Assembly: GCF_020091405.1 (NCBI RefSeq)
Contig: NZ_CP081903.1
Location: 4,092,501-4,156,500, forward strand
Source: Bacteroides cellulosilyticus
GTDB lineage: Bacteria; Bacteroidota; Bacteroidia; Bacteroidales; Bacteroidaceae
Direction: 5' to 3'
DNA length: 64,000 nt
Each line of letters begins with the position of its first letter. Position 1 is the first letter of the stretch. The translations under genes were made by a program, and so were the position numbers. Under the pieces are notes generated by a model. That model searched no databases. It had not been told where the DNA came from and was given only the letters and a program-made list of their open reading frames with translations. Of this stretch, positions 52,997-61,703 are shown piece after piece.

Positions 52997-53302
52997 TTAT
53001 AGTTCTGTAGAGTTGTCAATCACTTTTATCCTGACACATTCGCTGGGAACCAGTGTCAGCAATTTATCCAGGAACTCACGGCTGCATTCCAGCAAAGTCT
53101 CCTGCGTCATTTCTTCTTTTGAAGCGGCAAAGAAGCGGAACAGATTATCAGAGTCGGGAAGTTTCACCACTGTATAAACTATATCCGTTGACTTTTCATT
53201 GTATTGCTGTGCCAGGTCGTCGGCTCTTGCCCAGAATTGAACTGCTTTGTCACCACCAATTTCTACGACTGCGATTAGTTTTTTGTTTGTTTCCATAATC
53301 AT
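52997..53302 (-). CDS. Small uncharacterised protein (about 100 residues)
   Basis: Starts at 53302 or at the ATG at 53296. Sequence 'LIAVVEIGGDKAVQFWARADD', 'IVYTVVKLPDSDNLFRFFAASKEEMT', then an acidic helix and 'CVRIKVIDNSTEL'. Mixed alpha/beta, no signal peptide, no membrane helix, no Cys motif. I do not recognise the family. It converges on the PIN toxin gene and is followed upstream by a 300-bp gap. Confidence 0.65.
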   Translation of the reverse strand: MIMETNKKLIAVVEIGGDKAVQFWARADDLAQQYNEKSTDIVYTVVKLPDSDNLFRFFAASKEEMTQETLLECSREFLDKLLTLVPSECVRIKVIDNSTEL

Positions 53303-53606
53303 TTATTTTAGTTATACATGCTGTCATGCTATCCTTAGGAATATATTGATTTATACTCTGTATTAATATCCGTATATCAAGTGCCAGCAAACAGAAAATG
53401 AACGTAGGATTATCTACTTTCAACTTTTTTAAACTAAGAGACAGTTTGTTGTACATCTGATAACTCCGAATATTTAAATAACAATTGAGTATTTTTGATA
53501 GTTTCGGGTATTTACTTTTTTTACAGAAACATGGGTATGCAAGTGCCTGAATTTATACTAACTTTGCAGTGCTTTTAACGAGTTAATAATAAAATCACTT
53601 TTTAAG
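53303..53606. other. Intergenic region between two small genes
   Basis: 304 bp, AT-rich. Holds a -7 element TAACTTTG at 53559-53566 for the plus-strand gene at 53607 and the unseen promoter of the minus-strand small gene. Nothing else recognised. Confidence 0.5.
53559..53566 (+). promoter_or_regulatory. -7 element of the small gene at 53607
   Basis: TAACTTTG, 40 bp before the ATG; no good -33. Confidence 0.5.
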
Positions 53607-53798
53607 ATGAGAACACTTCAAGAAGAATTAAAGTGTATGCGCGAAGGACTTCATTACGATGCTCATACTCCTGAAATGTATGCTTATCGGGCCGAAGTAA
53701 AAAAGAAACTGCATCAGTTGAATGTGACTGAATATCATACCTCTAAAATGCTGGAGGTTACCCGTTCACTTTTCCCGAATTCCGGGGTTATCGTTTAA
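53607..53798 (+). CDS. Small conserved-looking helical protein (63 residues)
   Basis: 'MRTLQEELKCMREGLHYDAH', then 'PEMYAYRAEVKKKLHQLNVTEYHTSKMLEVTRSLFPN'. Two amphipathic helices, basic, no signal. Has its own promoter element and overlaps the convergent kinase gene end by 11 bp. Not recognised; the regular codon use and promoter make it more likely real than chance. Confidence 0.6.
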   Translation: MRTLQEELKCMREGLHYDAHTPEMYAYRAEVKKKLHQLNVTEYHTSKMLEVTRSLFPNSGVIV

Positions 53799-55707
53799 AA
53801 TACTTGAAAAGCAAATCCGTCAGTTCTCGCTTTTTGACGGGTTTGGTCATGAAATGATTGCATCCTGCGGCTAATGCATTCTCTCTGTCGGAGTCGAAAG
53901 CATTGGCGGTAAGGGCGATAATAGGTGTAGTCTGGTTGAATTCCCGGATGAGGGAAGTTGCTTCCAGTCCATTCATTACTGGCATTCTCATATCCATAAA
54001 GACTATGTCAAAGGTCTGGGCTTTGATTTTCTCGATGGCTTCTACTCCGGTAATGGCACGGGTTAGTTGATTGTCTTTAAGAAGTTTTTTGATTAGCAGG
54101 TAATTGCTGTCATTATCTTCCGCTATCAGAATATTCAGATCTTTAATCTTTACTGAAGAATCTGCGGAAGAGCGTTCTGTATTGTTGTTGTATAGATCTT
54201 CGTCTGCGATCTCTGAACTTTCGATATATTCGACATCGGTATATCCGGTATACCAGAATTCAGAACCTACGTTGGCTTTGGACTTAAAGCCCACTTCTCC
54301 GCCTGTAGCATCTGCAATGGCTTTGCAGATAGAAAGTCCTAAGCCGGTTCCCTGGGCGAAAGTATCTAATTTCTCGAAGCGGCTGAAGATTCGGTGCTTT
54401 TTCTCTTCCGGTATTCCGATGCCGCTGTCCTTTACATAGATTCTTACCTGTCCGGGCATACATTCGTATCCCATCACAATTTCACCTTGTGGTGTATACT
54501 TAATGGCATTCGTTGCAAAATTTGTGAATATCTGCATAAAGCGATATTTGTCGAAATTTGCTATACATTTGGTATATGGATTGATGAGTTTGAGGGTAAC
54601 TTTGGGATTTTTAATCCGTTGCTGGAAGGACCGGTACAATTCATCGCAAAGCTGGCACAAATTCAGTTTCTGACGATTGATATCAATGGAGCCAACTTCA
54701 ATTTTTGATAGATCGAGAATGTCTCCGATTAATTTCAGGAGTATCTCACTGTTGGTTTCAATCAGTTGTTTATATTCAAATTTTTCTTCCGTATCATCCG
54801 TTTCGGTCAGTAGTTCGGAAAATCCGACGATTGCATTGAGTGGAGTACGGATTTCGTGACTCATGTTAGCGAGGAATGTGGACTTCAACTTGTCCGCTTC
54901 TTCTGCTTTATTTTTGGCTGTAATCAGATTTTGCTGGTATATAATGTCTTCGGTAATATCCCGTTGAATAAATGTGATGACTACTATATTGCCTGCTTCG
55001 TCTTCTACTGCACTGTAGGTAAAGCTGGAGTAACTATAATCTGTTGCATTGTTTTCCAGAACTCTTAATATAATCCTGTTTTCCGGGAGTTTCTGTTTAT
55101 GAGCAACAGCTTCCAGTAATGCCATGAATTTATTTCTGTCATCGGGATGGATGCTCTCATATATGGATTTCAATGATCTTTTCTCAATATTCTCGATATG
55201 AACATCGAATTTGTAAAACAGACCTTCTTTTATATTGTAGTTCCATGAGGATAGCTTCCCGGCATTCAAGGCTAGTGATAATTCCTTTTGTGTTGCTTTT
55301 ATCTTCTTGTAACTTTCAATGATTTCCCGCTCTTGTGCTTTCTTTACGGTGATATCTTCGCAGGCTAATAAGTAGCCTTGACGATTTCCTTCGGGATCGC
55401 GCATGATCGTTACTTTGGTAACAAAGTATTTTCTGATTCCTTTGATGGGTGTTTCGTAGAAGTTTTCACAAAGATCGAAATCATAATCAGTTTCAAACGA
55501 GACATTCAGCCCCTGTTTAAGGAGAACTTTATCTTCTGCTGTGATGTTAGGGTCATCGAAGATATTAATATTATAAATATCCTTCATGGTTACACCGAAC
55601 ATTTTTAGTGTAGTACCGTTGGCGTATTTCAGATATCCATCTTTGTCATATACGCCGAGCCCTAAAGGTATGTATTCAGGAATGAGCGACAGAAGTTCAT
55701 TTTCCAT
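53788..55707 (-). CDS. Hybrid PAS sensor histidine kinase with C-terminal receiver
   Basis: 639 residues from the ATG at 55707; an upstream ATG at 55749 lies in the -7 element and is rejected. No membrane helix, so a cytoplasmic sensor. PAS 1 about 1-115 ('YIPLGLGVYDKDGYLKYANGTTLKMFG'), PAS/PAC 2 about 130-260, HisKA with H284 in '[19 protein letters not shown]', HATPase with 'NFATNAIKYTPQG', 'DSGIGIPEE', 'GTGLGLSICKAI', and a receiver at about 520-639 with phospho-Asp in 'DIVFMDMRMPVMNG' and Lys in 'FMTKPVKK'. Fully active by motif. The phosphate receiver partner is unknown. Confidence 0.95.
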   Translation of the reverse strand: MENELLSLIPEYIPLGLGVYDKDGYLKYANGTTLKMFGVTMKDIYNINIFDDPNITAEDKVLLKQGLNVSFETDYDFDLCENFYETPIKGIRKYFVTKVTIMRDPEGNRQGYLLACEDITVKKAQEREIIESYKKIKATQKELSLALNAGKLSSWNYNIKEGLFYKFDVHIENIEKRSLKSIYESIHPDDRNKFMALLEAVAHKQKLPENRIILRVLENNATDYSYSSFTYSAVEDEAGNIVVITFIQRDITEDIIYQQNLITAKNKAEEADKLKSTFLANMSHEIRTPLNAIVGFSELLTETDDTEEKFEYKQLIETNSEILLKLIGDILDLSKIEVGSIDINRQKLNLCQLCDELYRSFQQRIKNPKVTLKLINPYTKCIANFDKYRFMQIFTNFATNAIKYTPQGEIVMGYECMPGQVRIYVKDSGIGIPEEKKHRIFSRFEKLDTFAQGTGLGLSICKAIADATGGEVGFKSKANVGSEFWYTGYTDVEYIESSEIADEDLYNNNTERSSADSSVKIKDLNILIAEDNDSNYLLIKKLLKDNQLTRAITGVEAIEKIKAQTFDIVFMDMRMPVMNGLEATSLIREFNQTTPIIALTANAFDSDRENALAAGCNHFMTKPVKKRELTDLLFKYFKR

Positions 55708-55746
55708 GTTTATTATTGCATCTCTGATGTTTTTGCAAATGTGGTG

Positions 55747-55754
55747 CAAATGTA
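55747..55754 (-). promoter_or_regulatory. -7 element of the hybrid kinase gene
   Basis: CAAATGTA on the plus strand reads TACATTTG on the minus strand; start near 55740 and ATG at 55707. Confidence 0.6.
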
Positions 55755-55856
55755 TGCAAATTCCCGGAACTTTATGATTATAGTGGTTAATATTTGTTGG
55801 GGACTGGTCGGAATAGTAAACTTTAACATAGAGGATAGGAAAGTGTTATAAACAAA

Positions 55857-55887
55857 AAATCCTGTAAGTCATAAACTTACAGGATTT
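55857..55887 (-). terminator. Intrinsic terminator of tRNA-His
   Basis: Perfect 13-bp stem (55857-55869 with 55875-55887), 5-nt loop, followed on the minus strand by T-rich TTTGTTT. Confidence 0.85.
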
Positions 55888-55892
55888 CTTTG

Positions 55893-55967
55893 GGTGACTG
55901 ATGGGACTCGAACCCACGACATTCAGAACCACAATCTGACGCTCTAACCAACTGAACTACAGTCACC
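55893..55967 (-). tRNA. tRNA-His (anticodon GTG)
   Basis: On the minus strand the sequence folds into a full cloverleaf: acceptor GTGACTG/CAGTCAC with an extra 5' G (position -1) opposite discriminator C73, the identity mark of histidine tRNA; D arm with AGTTGG; anticodon loop TTGTGGT; T arm GTGGGTTCGAGTCCCAT. CCA is not encoded. Promoter and terminator flank it closely. Confidence 0.96.
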
Positions 55968-55995
55968 ATGTTTGCGTCATTTCTCAAACGCGGTG

Positions 55996-56026
55996 CAAAG
56001 ATAGGTATTATCTTTGATACTGCAAA
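55996..56026 (-). promoter_or_regulatory. tRNA-His promoter
   Basis: On the minus strand TTTG (56023-56026), 19-bp spacer, TATCTTTG (55996-56003): a textbook Bacteroides promoter 29 bp before the tRNA. Confidence 0.8.
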
Positions 56027-56057
56027 TATTTGGCGAAATATTTTATTGAAATATGCA

Positions 56058-57194
56058 TTATTTTTTATTCTCCTTAATTCCTACATTGTGCTGTTGGAGG
56101 AGCTTTCGGGAGTTTTTGACGAAGATATTCAGATGGTTACGTGCAGCTTCCGGGAGCTTTGAAATAGATGCGGAATCTGTAGGATAAAGCACATAATTTT
56201 TTTCTTTGGTGAGATTGGGACGTGCTGTCCATACCGAATTATATTCGCAACGTTGTACTCGGATTTGTGGGGAGGTAGATATTGTGGTGTCCTTTTCTAA
56301 TTCTAATGTGAAAATAAGTCCTCCGTCAGTATTTACTTTACTCATGTTGGAGATGAAATTCCCTAAAGAATATACTACAGCGTGTTGTGCTCCGGTAATG
56401 CTATCGGTGCGTAGTTCCATAGGTTGTATAACATGAGGATGGCTACCGATGATATGGGTAACGCCCTGTTTCAATAGCCAATCAGCCAACTGTTGTTGTT
56501 CGCGACTGGGTAGCGATTGGTATTCGTTTCCCCAATGCATACAGGCAATGATAACATCAGGTTGCCATGTTTGTGCCGTATCGATATCCTGTAACATGAT
56601 TTTCTTATCAATATAGTTCACTATGTTGGGAGAGGATGGCTTAACTCCATTGGTACCATAGGTATAGTTAAGAAGGGCAATTCGAAAACCGTTTTTGTGA
56701 ATGAGTAATGGGTATCGTTGACGGCGCTCTTCTTCATTTCTATAAGTTCCGGTGTAGGGGATACGTAAGGAATCTAACATTAGGATTGTACGTTCCAAAC
56801 CTTTTTTACCGCGGTCAAGACAATGATTGTTAGCAGTTAACAGAACGTTGAAACCGGTCTCTTTAATGGCATATAAATATTCATCAGGTGCGCAGAAAGC
56901 CGGATAACCACTATAAGGTTTTCCACCGATAGGTACTTCTAAATTGCCGATAGCGATATCCGCCCCACTGATTTGCTCTTTTACGAGAGAGAAGCAGGGA
57001 GAGTAGTCATAAGTCCCTTTATCTGTACGTGCAGCGTCAAGCTGGGCTTTGTGTTGCATCAGGTCGCCTACAAATAATAGAGTGATTTTTGCAGGGGGGA
57101 TTGTATCAGTGGATTCCGGTACTACTTGTTCCTGTGCTGTGCTACAACACGATATAAAGAAGAAAAGTAATGCAAGGGGGAGTGTCTGTCTCAT
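56058..57194 (-). CDS. CapA-family (PGA synthesis-like) metallophosphatase-fold lipoprotein
   Basis: 378 residues with a lipoprotein-type signal ('MRQTLPLALLFFFISCCSTAQ', Cys near 16-17). The CapA/PGA_cap domain shows 'ITLLFVGDLMQHKAQLDAA', 'IAIGNLEVPIGGKPYSGYP', 'VLLTANNHCLDRGKKGLERT', 'VIIACMHWGNEYQSLPSREQQQLADWLLKQGVTHIIGSHPHVIQP' and 'YSLGNFISNMS', the metal-ligand Asp, Asn and His positions of calcineurin-like folds. Known members act in poly-gamma-glutamate capsule release or transport; the substrate here is not known. Single gene between tRNA-His and folD. Confidence 0.9.
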   Translation of the reverse strand: MRQTLPLALLFFFISCCSTAQEQVVPESTDTIPPAKITLLFVGDLMQHKAQLDAARTDKGTYDYSPCFSLVKEQISGADIAIGNLEVPIGGKPYSGYPAFCAPDEYLYAIKETGFNVLLTANNHCLDRGKKGLERTILMLDSLRIPYTGTYRNEEERRQRYPLLIHKNGFRIALLNYTYGTNGVKPSSPNIVNYIDKKIMLQDIDTAQTWQPDVIIACMHWGNEYQSLPSREQQQLADWLLKQGVTHIIGSHPHVIQPMELRTDSITGAQHAVVYSLGNFISNMSKVNTDGGLIFTLELEKDTTISTSPQIRVQRCEYNSVWTARPNLTKEKNYVLYPTDSASISKLPEAARNHLNIFVKNSRKLLQQHNVGIKENKK

Positions 57195-57230
57195 GACTTT
57201 GAGTGGATTAGGGTTCCACTGGATAAAATA

Positions 57231-57276
57231 AATACCGAAAGGAGTCGAGCTGTTCCAAGAGTCTCCTTCCGGTATT
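57231..57276. terminator. Terminator between folD and the CapA-like gene
   Basis: AATACCGAAAGGAG (57231-57244) pairs with CTCCTTCCGGTATT (57263-57276), one mismatch; T-rich on both outer sides. Serves folD on the minus strand. Confidence 0.7.
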
Positions 57277-57287
57277 CGGTATTTTTA

Positions 57288-58169
57288 TTATTGATATATT
57301 GCTTTCTTACCGGCCAGCAATGTATTCTTCATCAAAGAAACGATAGTCATCGGTCCTACACCACCCGGTACAGGAGTGATAAATGAGCATTTCGGAGCAA
57401 CCTCGTCAAACTTAACATCTCCAGTCAGTTTGAAGCCTGATTTTTTTGTAGCATCCGGTACACGTGTAGTACCTACATCAATAACCACGGCACCTTCTTT
57501 TACCATTTCAGCTTTTACAAAGTTGGGTTGTCCCAATGCAGCGATGATGATATCGGCTTCCTGGCACTCTTTTACAAGATCTTTACTGCGGCTATGGCAT
57601 ACGGTTACAGTGGCATCTCCCGGATAGGCTTTCTGCATCATCAGTGCAGCCATGGGTTTACCGACGATATTACTACGTCCCAATACTACGCATTTCTTAC
57701 CCGAAGTTTCTATTTGATAGCGTTTCAGTAGTTCAAGAATACCGTTAGGAGTTGCCGATACATAACAAGGCAATCCTATGGACATGCGACCTACATTGAT
57801 GGGATGAAACCCGTCTACATCTTTACGATAATCGATAGTTTCAATCACTTTTTGCTCAGAGATATGCTTGGGTAATGGGAGCTGTACGATGAATCCGTCA
57901 ACATCTGCATCTTCATTTAATTCACGTACTTTAGCAAGGAGCTCTTCTTCCGTAACGTCCGCTTCATAACGGATGAGGCTGGATTTGAATCCACAAACTT
58001 CGCATGCTTTCACTTTGGCAGCAACATACGTTTCGCTGCCACCATCGTGGCCTACAAGAATTGCAGCAAGGTGAGGGCATTTTCCACCTTTTGCTACAAT
58101 TTCTGCTACTTCTGCAGCAATCTCCTGTTTTACTTGTTCAGAGATTGCTTTTCCATCAATTAATGTCAT
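57288..58169 (-). CDS. folD: Bifunctional methylenetetrahydrofolate dehydrogenase / cyclohydrolase
   Basis: 293 residues. N-terminal catalytic domain with '[21 protein letters not shown]' (Tyr and Lys of the active site) and '[14 protein letters not shown]'; NADP-binding Rossmann domain with '[19 protein letters not shown]' and '[14 protein letters not shown]', ending '[22 protein letters not shown]'. It interconverts 5,10-methylene-, methenyl- and 10-formyl-tetrahydrofolate. In the window it lies just after ffh on the same strand but has its own promoter at 58228-58235. Confidence 0.97.
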   Translation of the reverse strand: MTLIDGKAISEQVKQEIAAEVAEIVAKGGKCPHLAAILVGHDGGSETYVAAKVKACEVCGFKSSLIRYEADVTEEELLAKVRELNEDADVDGFIVQLPLPKHISEQKVIETIDYRKDVDGFHPINVGRMSIGLPCYVSATPNGILELLKRYQIETSGKKCVVLGRSNIVGKPMAALMMQKAYPGDATVTVCHSRSKDLVKECQEADIIIAALGQPNFVKAEMVKEGAVVIDVGTTRVPDATKKSGFKLTGDVKFDEVAPKCSFITPVPGGVGPMTIVSLMKNTLLAGKKAIYQ

Positions 58170-58227
58170 ATAAATATTTTTGTTTTGATTATAATTTATC
58201 TTGCATTAGGGGTCTAAAAGAGTATCG

Positions 58228-58235
58228 CAAATATA
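58228..58235 (-). promoter_or_regulatory. -7 element of folD
   Basis: CAAATATA on the plus strand reads TATATTTG on the minus strand; 59 bp before the folD start. Confidence 0.6.
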
Positions 58236-58259
58236 GAGCAAATAACCGAATATAACAAC

Positions 58260-58300
58260 AATCCCGCTGACTTCATTTAAAATATGAAATTAGCGGGATT
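58260..58300. terminator. Terminator-like hairpin after ffh
   Basis: AATCCCGCT (58260-58268) pairs with AGCGGGATT (58292-58300), with further pairing in the loop (GACTTCAT/ATGAAATT). The T-run is poor. Confidence 0.5.
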
Positions 58301-58323
58301 GGTATGCTTGCAGTTTATCTTTA

Positions 58324-59643
58324 TTATTTCATCTTCGGCATCATTTTGCCCATCTTACTACCCGTTACCATCTTCATCATCTTGCGGGTTTGATCAAATT
58401 GTTTCAACAGGCGGTTTACTTCTTGAATATTCGTACCACTACCTTTGGCGATACGTTGACGACGCGAACCGTTCAGAAGAGCCGGATTACTGCGTTCTGC
58501 CGGAGTCATCGAATAGATGATAGCCTCAATACTTTTAAATGCATTATCATCAATATCAATGTCCTTAATAGCTTTACCTACACCCGGTATCATAGAAGCC
58601 AGGTCTTTCAGGTTGCCCATCTTTTTGATCTGTGCAATCTGACTCAAGAAATCGTTGAAATCGAATTGATTCTTGGCAATCTTCTTTTGCAGGCGTTTTG
58701 CTTCTTCTTCATCATATTGTTCCTGAGCACGTTCTACCAATGAAACGATGTCACCCATACCAAGGATACGGTCTGACATACGTGAGGGATGGAACTGATC
58801 AATAGCATCCAGTTTTTCACCTGTACCCACAAACTTGATCGGCTTGTTCACTACCGAACGAATGGAAAGAGCGGCACCGCCGCGGGTGTCACCATCTAAT
58901 TTAGTTAGTACAACACCGTTGAAGTCAAGTCGTTCGTTAAACTCTTTTGCTGTGTTTACAGCGTCCTGACCGGTCATGGAGTCTACTACGAACAGGATTT
59001 CGTTTGGATTGATTGCTTTTTTAATAGCGGCAATCTCGTTCATCATTTCTTCGTCTACTGCCAGACGTCCGGCTGTATCGACAATGACTACATCGTATCC
59101 TTTGGCTTTAGCCTCTTGAATGGCGTTTTCGGCAATTTTCACCGGATTCTTGCTGTCAAGTTCAGAGTATATTGGAACTCCAATTTGTTCAGCTAATACG
59201 CGCAACTGTTCAATAGCGGCAGGGCGGTATACGTCACAAGCCACCAATAATGGCTTCTTGTTCTTTTTCGTTTTCAGCATTCGTGCCAACTTACCTGAGA
59301 AAGTTGTCTTACCGGAACCTTGCAGACCGGACATCAAAATAACTGCCGGCTTTCCTTCCAAATCAATCTCTGCTGTTTCGCCACCCATCAATTGAGTCAG
59401 TTCATCGTGCACGATTTTTACCATCAACTGACTGGGCTTTACAGCTGTCAGCACGTTTTGTCCTAATGCTTTTTCCTTAACGGTATCAGTGAAAGTTTTG
59501 GCTACTTTGTAGTTTACGTCAGCGTCCAACAGTGCTTTGCGCACATCTTTCAGGGTTTCCGCAACATTGATTTCGGTGATCTTTCCTTCACCTTTCAGAA
59601 TTTTAAACGACCTTTCCAGTCTTTCGCTTAAATTATCGAACAT
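58324..59643 (-). CDS. ffh: Signal recognition particle GTPase
   Basis: 439 residues: N-domain helices, G domain with G1 'GLQGSGKTTFSGKLA', 'VACDVYRPAAIEQL', 'DVVIVDTAGRLAVDEEMM', 'LTKLDGDTRGGAAL', and a Met-rich M domain ('PALLNGSRRQRIAKGSGTNIQEVNRLLKQFDQTRKMMKMVTG') that binds 4.5S RNA and signal peptides. It directs nascent membrane proteins to FtsY and SecYEG. Normal length. Single gene with promoter at 59691-59698. Confidence 0.97.
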   Translation of the reverse strand: MFDNLSERLERSFKILKGEGKITEINVAETLKDVRKALLDADVNYKVAKTFTDTVKEKALGQNVLTAVKPSQLMVKIVHDELTQLMGGETAEIDLEGKPAVILMSGLQGSGKTTFSGKLARMLKTKKNKKPLLVACDVYRPAAIEQLRVLAEQIGVPIYSELDSKNPVKIAENAIQEAKAKGYDVVIVDTAGRLAVDEEMMNEIAAIKKAINPNEILFVVDSMTGQDAVNTAKEFNERLDFNGVVLTKLDGDTRGGAALSIRSVVNKPIKFVGTGEKLDAIDQFHPSRMSDRILGMGDIVSLVERAQEQYDEEEAKRLQKKIAKNQFDFNDFLSQIAQIKKMGNLKDLASMIPGVGKAIKDIDIDDNAFKSIEAIIYSMTPAERSNPALLNGSRRQRIAKGSGTNIQEVNRLLKQFDQTRKMMKMVTGSKMGKMMPKMK

Positions 59644-59690
59644 GATGATATAATTCTATTTATAAATTACAAATTACTCTTATTGAGGCG

Positions 59691-59698
59691 CAAAAGTA
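59691..59698 (-). promoter_or_regulatory. -7 element of ffh
   Basis: CAAAAGTA on the plus strand reads TACTTTTG on the minus strand; 48 bp before the ffh start. Confidence 0.55.
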
Positions 59699-59738
59699 CA
59701 AAAAATCCACGTATCTACCTTCATTTAAGGCAATAATA

Positions 59739-61703
59739 TTATTCAACCGAGGTAGCGGGATAAGTGAAAAGAATAGTTGGACCTTCTTTGCTATCGGGGA
59801 TTACCTGATATGTACCGCCAAAGTGTTTTATAAACAGACGGTTGACATCATTACGCAAAGCTGAGTCCTGATTGGCATATTTGAGGTCTGCGAGGGGGCA
59901 GTTGGTGATTTTAAAACGTAATATTTCTCCGTTCTTGTTCAGAGTGAAGTTGAGATCGCGTTCTTCTTTGAAAGAAGCGAATGGACAAGTCAGAATACTG
60001 ACAATGAATTGCATGAACCGGTTTGTGTCTGTATGAATGATATATTCGTCAATGTTACTGATGAAATGAGTGTGCAAGGTCGGATTCTGCATATGTGCCA
60101 TTCCTACAGCATCGTTGCAGAGCTGTACGATGTCATAATTACTCATTTGGAATTTCATCATACCGGCTTCCAGGCGCGACAAATCAAGGACATTGTTGAC
60201 TAAACGCATTAGCTGATCCGTGTTTTGCTGAATAATTTCCGCATATTCTTTGCGGGTTTGATCGTCTATTTCCGTTTCGTTTGCTATGATTTGTGAGAAC
60301 CCCAATACCCCGTTTAGGGGAACACGGATGGCGTGACTCATATTAGAGAGGAAACGATTCTTCATTTCATTGGCTTCTTCTGTCTGTCGTGTGGCTTTAT
60401 GAGTTTCTTTTTCTGATATCTTTAGTGCTTTTCGTATCAGATTGATGCGGAACATATAGCCGATACATAAGATCAAGATGATTCCGAGACTCAAAAGAAT
60501 ACTGGTTTGTACACGATTTCTTAGTTTTCCACGCTCCCATACCAATTGGTTCAGATGATGTATTTCTTTGATTTCCTCCAGTTGTTTAGCTGATATGGCA
60601 GCAGTCAGTGAATCCTGAATATGATTGGAACTTTCGTACAGTGGCAGGGCTTCTGCATATTTACCCATTTCTTGCAGAATGTCAGCTTTCCGCGATAATT
60701 GTTTGGCATACTCCATTTGGGCAGATTCAAATTGTTTCATCTTTATCAGAGCAGAATCTATATAGAGAAGTGCAGCCTGATAATCTTTTGTATGCCGGTA
60801 ATACTCCGCACTTGCATCATAATACAGGGCCATATAGGGAATATAACTCTGTGGAGTTATGAAGTCTTGAGCTTCTTCTATATGATATTTAGCCGAGTCT
60901 ATCTTTCCTATCCCTGTATAATAGTAAGTTTGAAATATTTCTGAGAATAGATAAAGATTGAAATATGATTCATACATATCCGGATCTAAACTAAGCATTT
61001 CTTGCAATAGCTGTTTGTTTTCTTTCAGATACGTCTTCAGGCTTGAATAGTCTTTCTGGTCTTTACTGAATACAATTAGTTGATTCAGAACATTAAACTG
61101 TGTACTGCTGGTTGTTTGTTCCGAAACATATTTGTGAGCTTTTCGAAGCGCTTCTCCTTCTTCTTTTGTACGGTTGGTTTCATGGTATGCACTTGCCAGA
61201 CATGAATAAGCAGCTATACGGCCGTCTGTGTTATTCAGTTCTTCTGCTTTCTCAAGCATTTTTAATGATTCATTGATGGCATATTCATATTTCTCCTTAT
61301 ATGTATAAGTATAAATAAGTAATTTTTGTGCATTGAAGTACAACCTGAAAAACTCCATGCGTTCAGCAATGGGTTTCACGTAGTTCACCAGTTTACTGAC
61401 ACTATCGACTTCATTCTTGTTATAGTAGTACAGTATTTTGAAATATGTACTGCTACATATATATTTAGGATTCTTTTGGCGCTGTGCTTCGTTGAACATT
61501 TCTTCAGCATATTCTATATAATGCGGAGAGTTTTGTTCGGTAAGCACGAGTTTCTCAAGTAATTTTAATCTTGTGGTGTCATGCGGAAGTGCACGCAGTT
61601 CGATTAACAGACTGTCTGCCACAGATGATTTTTCTGTTATATTTTCTGCAAATGCGAGGAAACTTTGCAGGAAAAGAGCGAGTATTAACAAGGTTTGTTT
61701 CAT
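59739..61703 (-). CDS. TPR-domain histidine kinase homologue with degenerate ATPase (pseudokinase)
   Basis: 654 residues: signal peptide (1-19), periplasmic TPR-like repeats to about 395, membrane helix 400-418, HisKA with H457 in 'FLSNMSHAIRVPLNGVLGF' (acidic residue after His replaced by Ala), then an HATPase-like region without N box (Asn; reads 'FIVSILTCPFASF'), without the G1 DxGxG and without the G2 GxGLGL motif. ATP binding is therefore unlikely. Its ATG overlaps the stop of the active kinase gene upstream by 4 bp (ATGA), so the two are translated together and probably interact as a heterodimer. Confidence 0.87.
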   Translation of the reverse strand: MKQTLLILALFLQSFLAFAENITEKSSVADSLLIELRALPHDTTRLKLLEKLVLTEQNSPHYIEYAEEMFNEAQRQKNPKYICSSTYFKILYYYNKNEVDSVSKLVNYVKPIAERMEFFRLYFNAQKLLIYTYTYKEKYEYAINESLKMLEKAEELNNTDGRIAAYSCLASAYHETNRTKEEGEALRKAHKYVSEQTTSSTQFNVLNQLIVFSKDQKDYSSLKTYLKENKQLLQEMLSLDPDMYESYFNLYLFSEIFQTYYYTGIGKIDSAKYHIEEAQDFITPQSYIPYMALYYDASAEYYRHTKDYQAALLYIDSALIKMKQFESAQMEYAKQLSRKADILQEMGKYAEALPLYESSNHIQDSLTAAISAKQLEEIKEIHHLNQLVWERGKLRNRVQTSILLSLGIILILCIGYMFRINLIRKALKISEKETHKATRQTEEANEMKNRFLSNMSHAIRVPLNGVLGFSQIIANETEIDDQTRKEYAEIIQQNTDQLMRLVNNVLDLSRLEAGMMKFQMSNYDIVQLCNDAVGMAHMQNPTLHTHFISNIDEYIIHTDTNRFMQFIVSILTCPFASFKEERDLNFTLNKNGEILRFKITNCPLADLKYANQDSALRNDVNRLFIKHFGGTYQVIPDSKEGPTILFTYPATSVE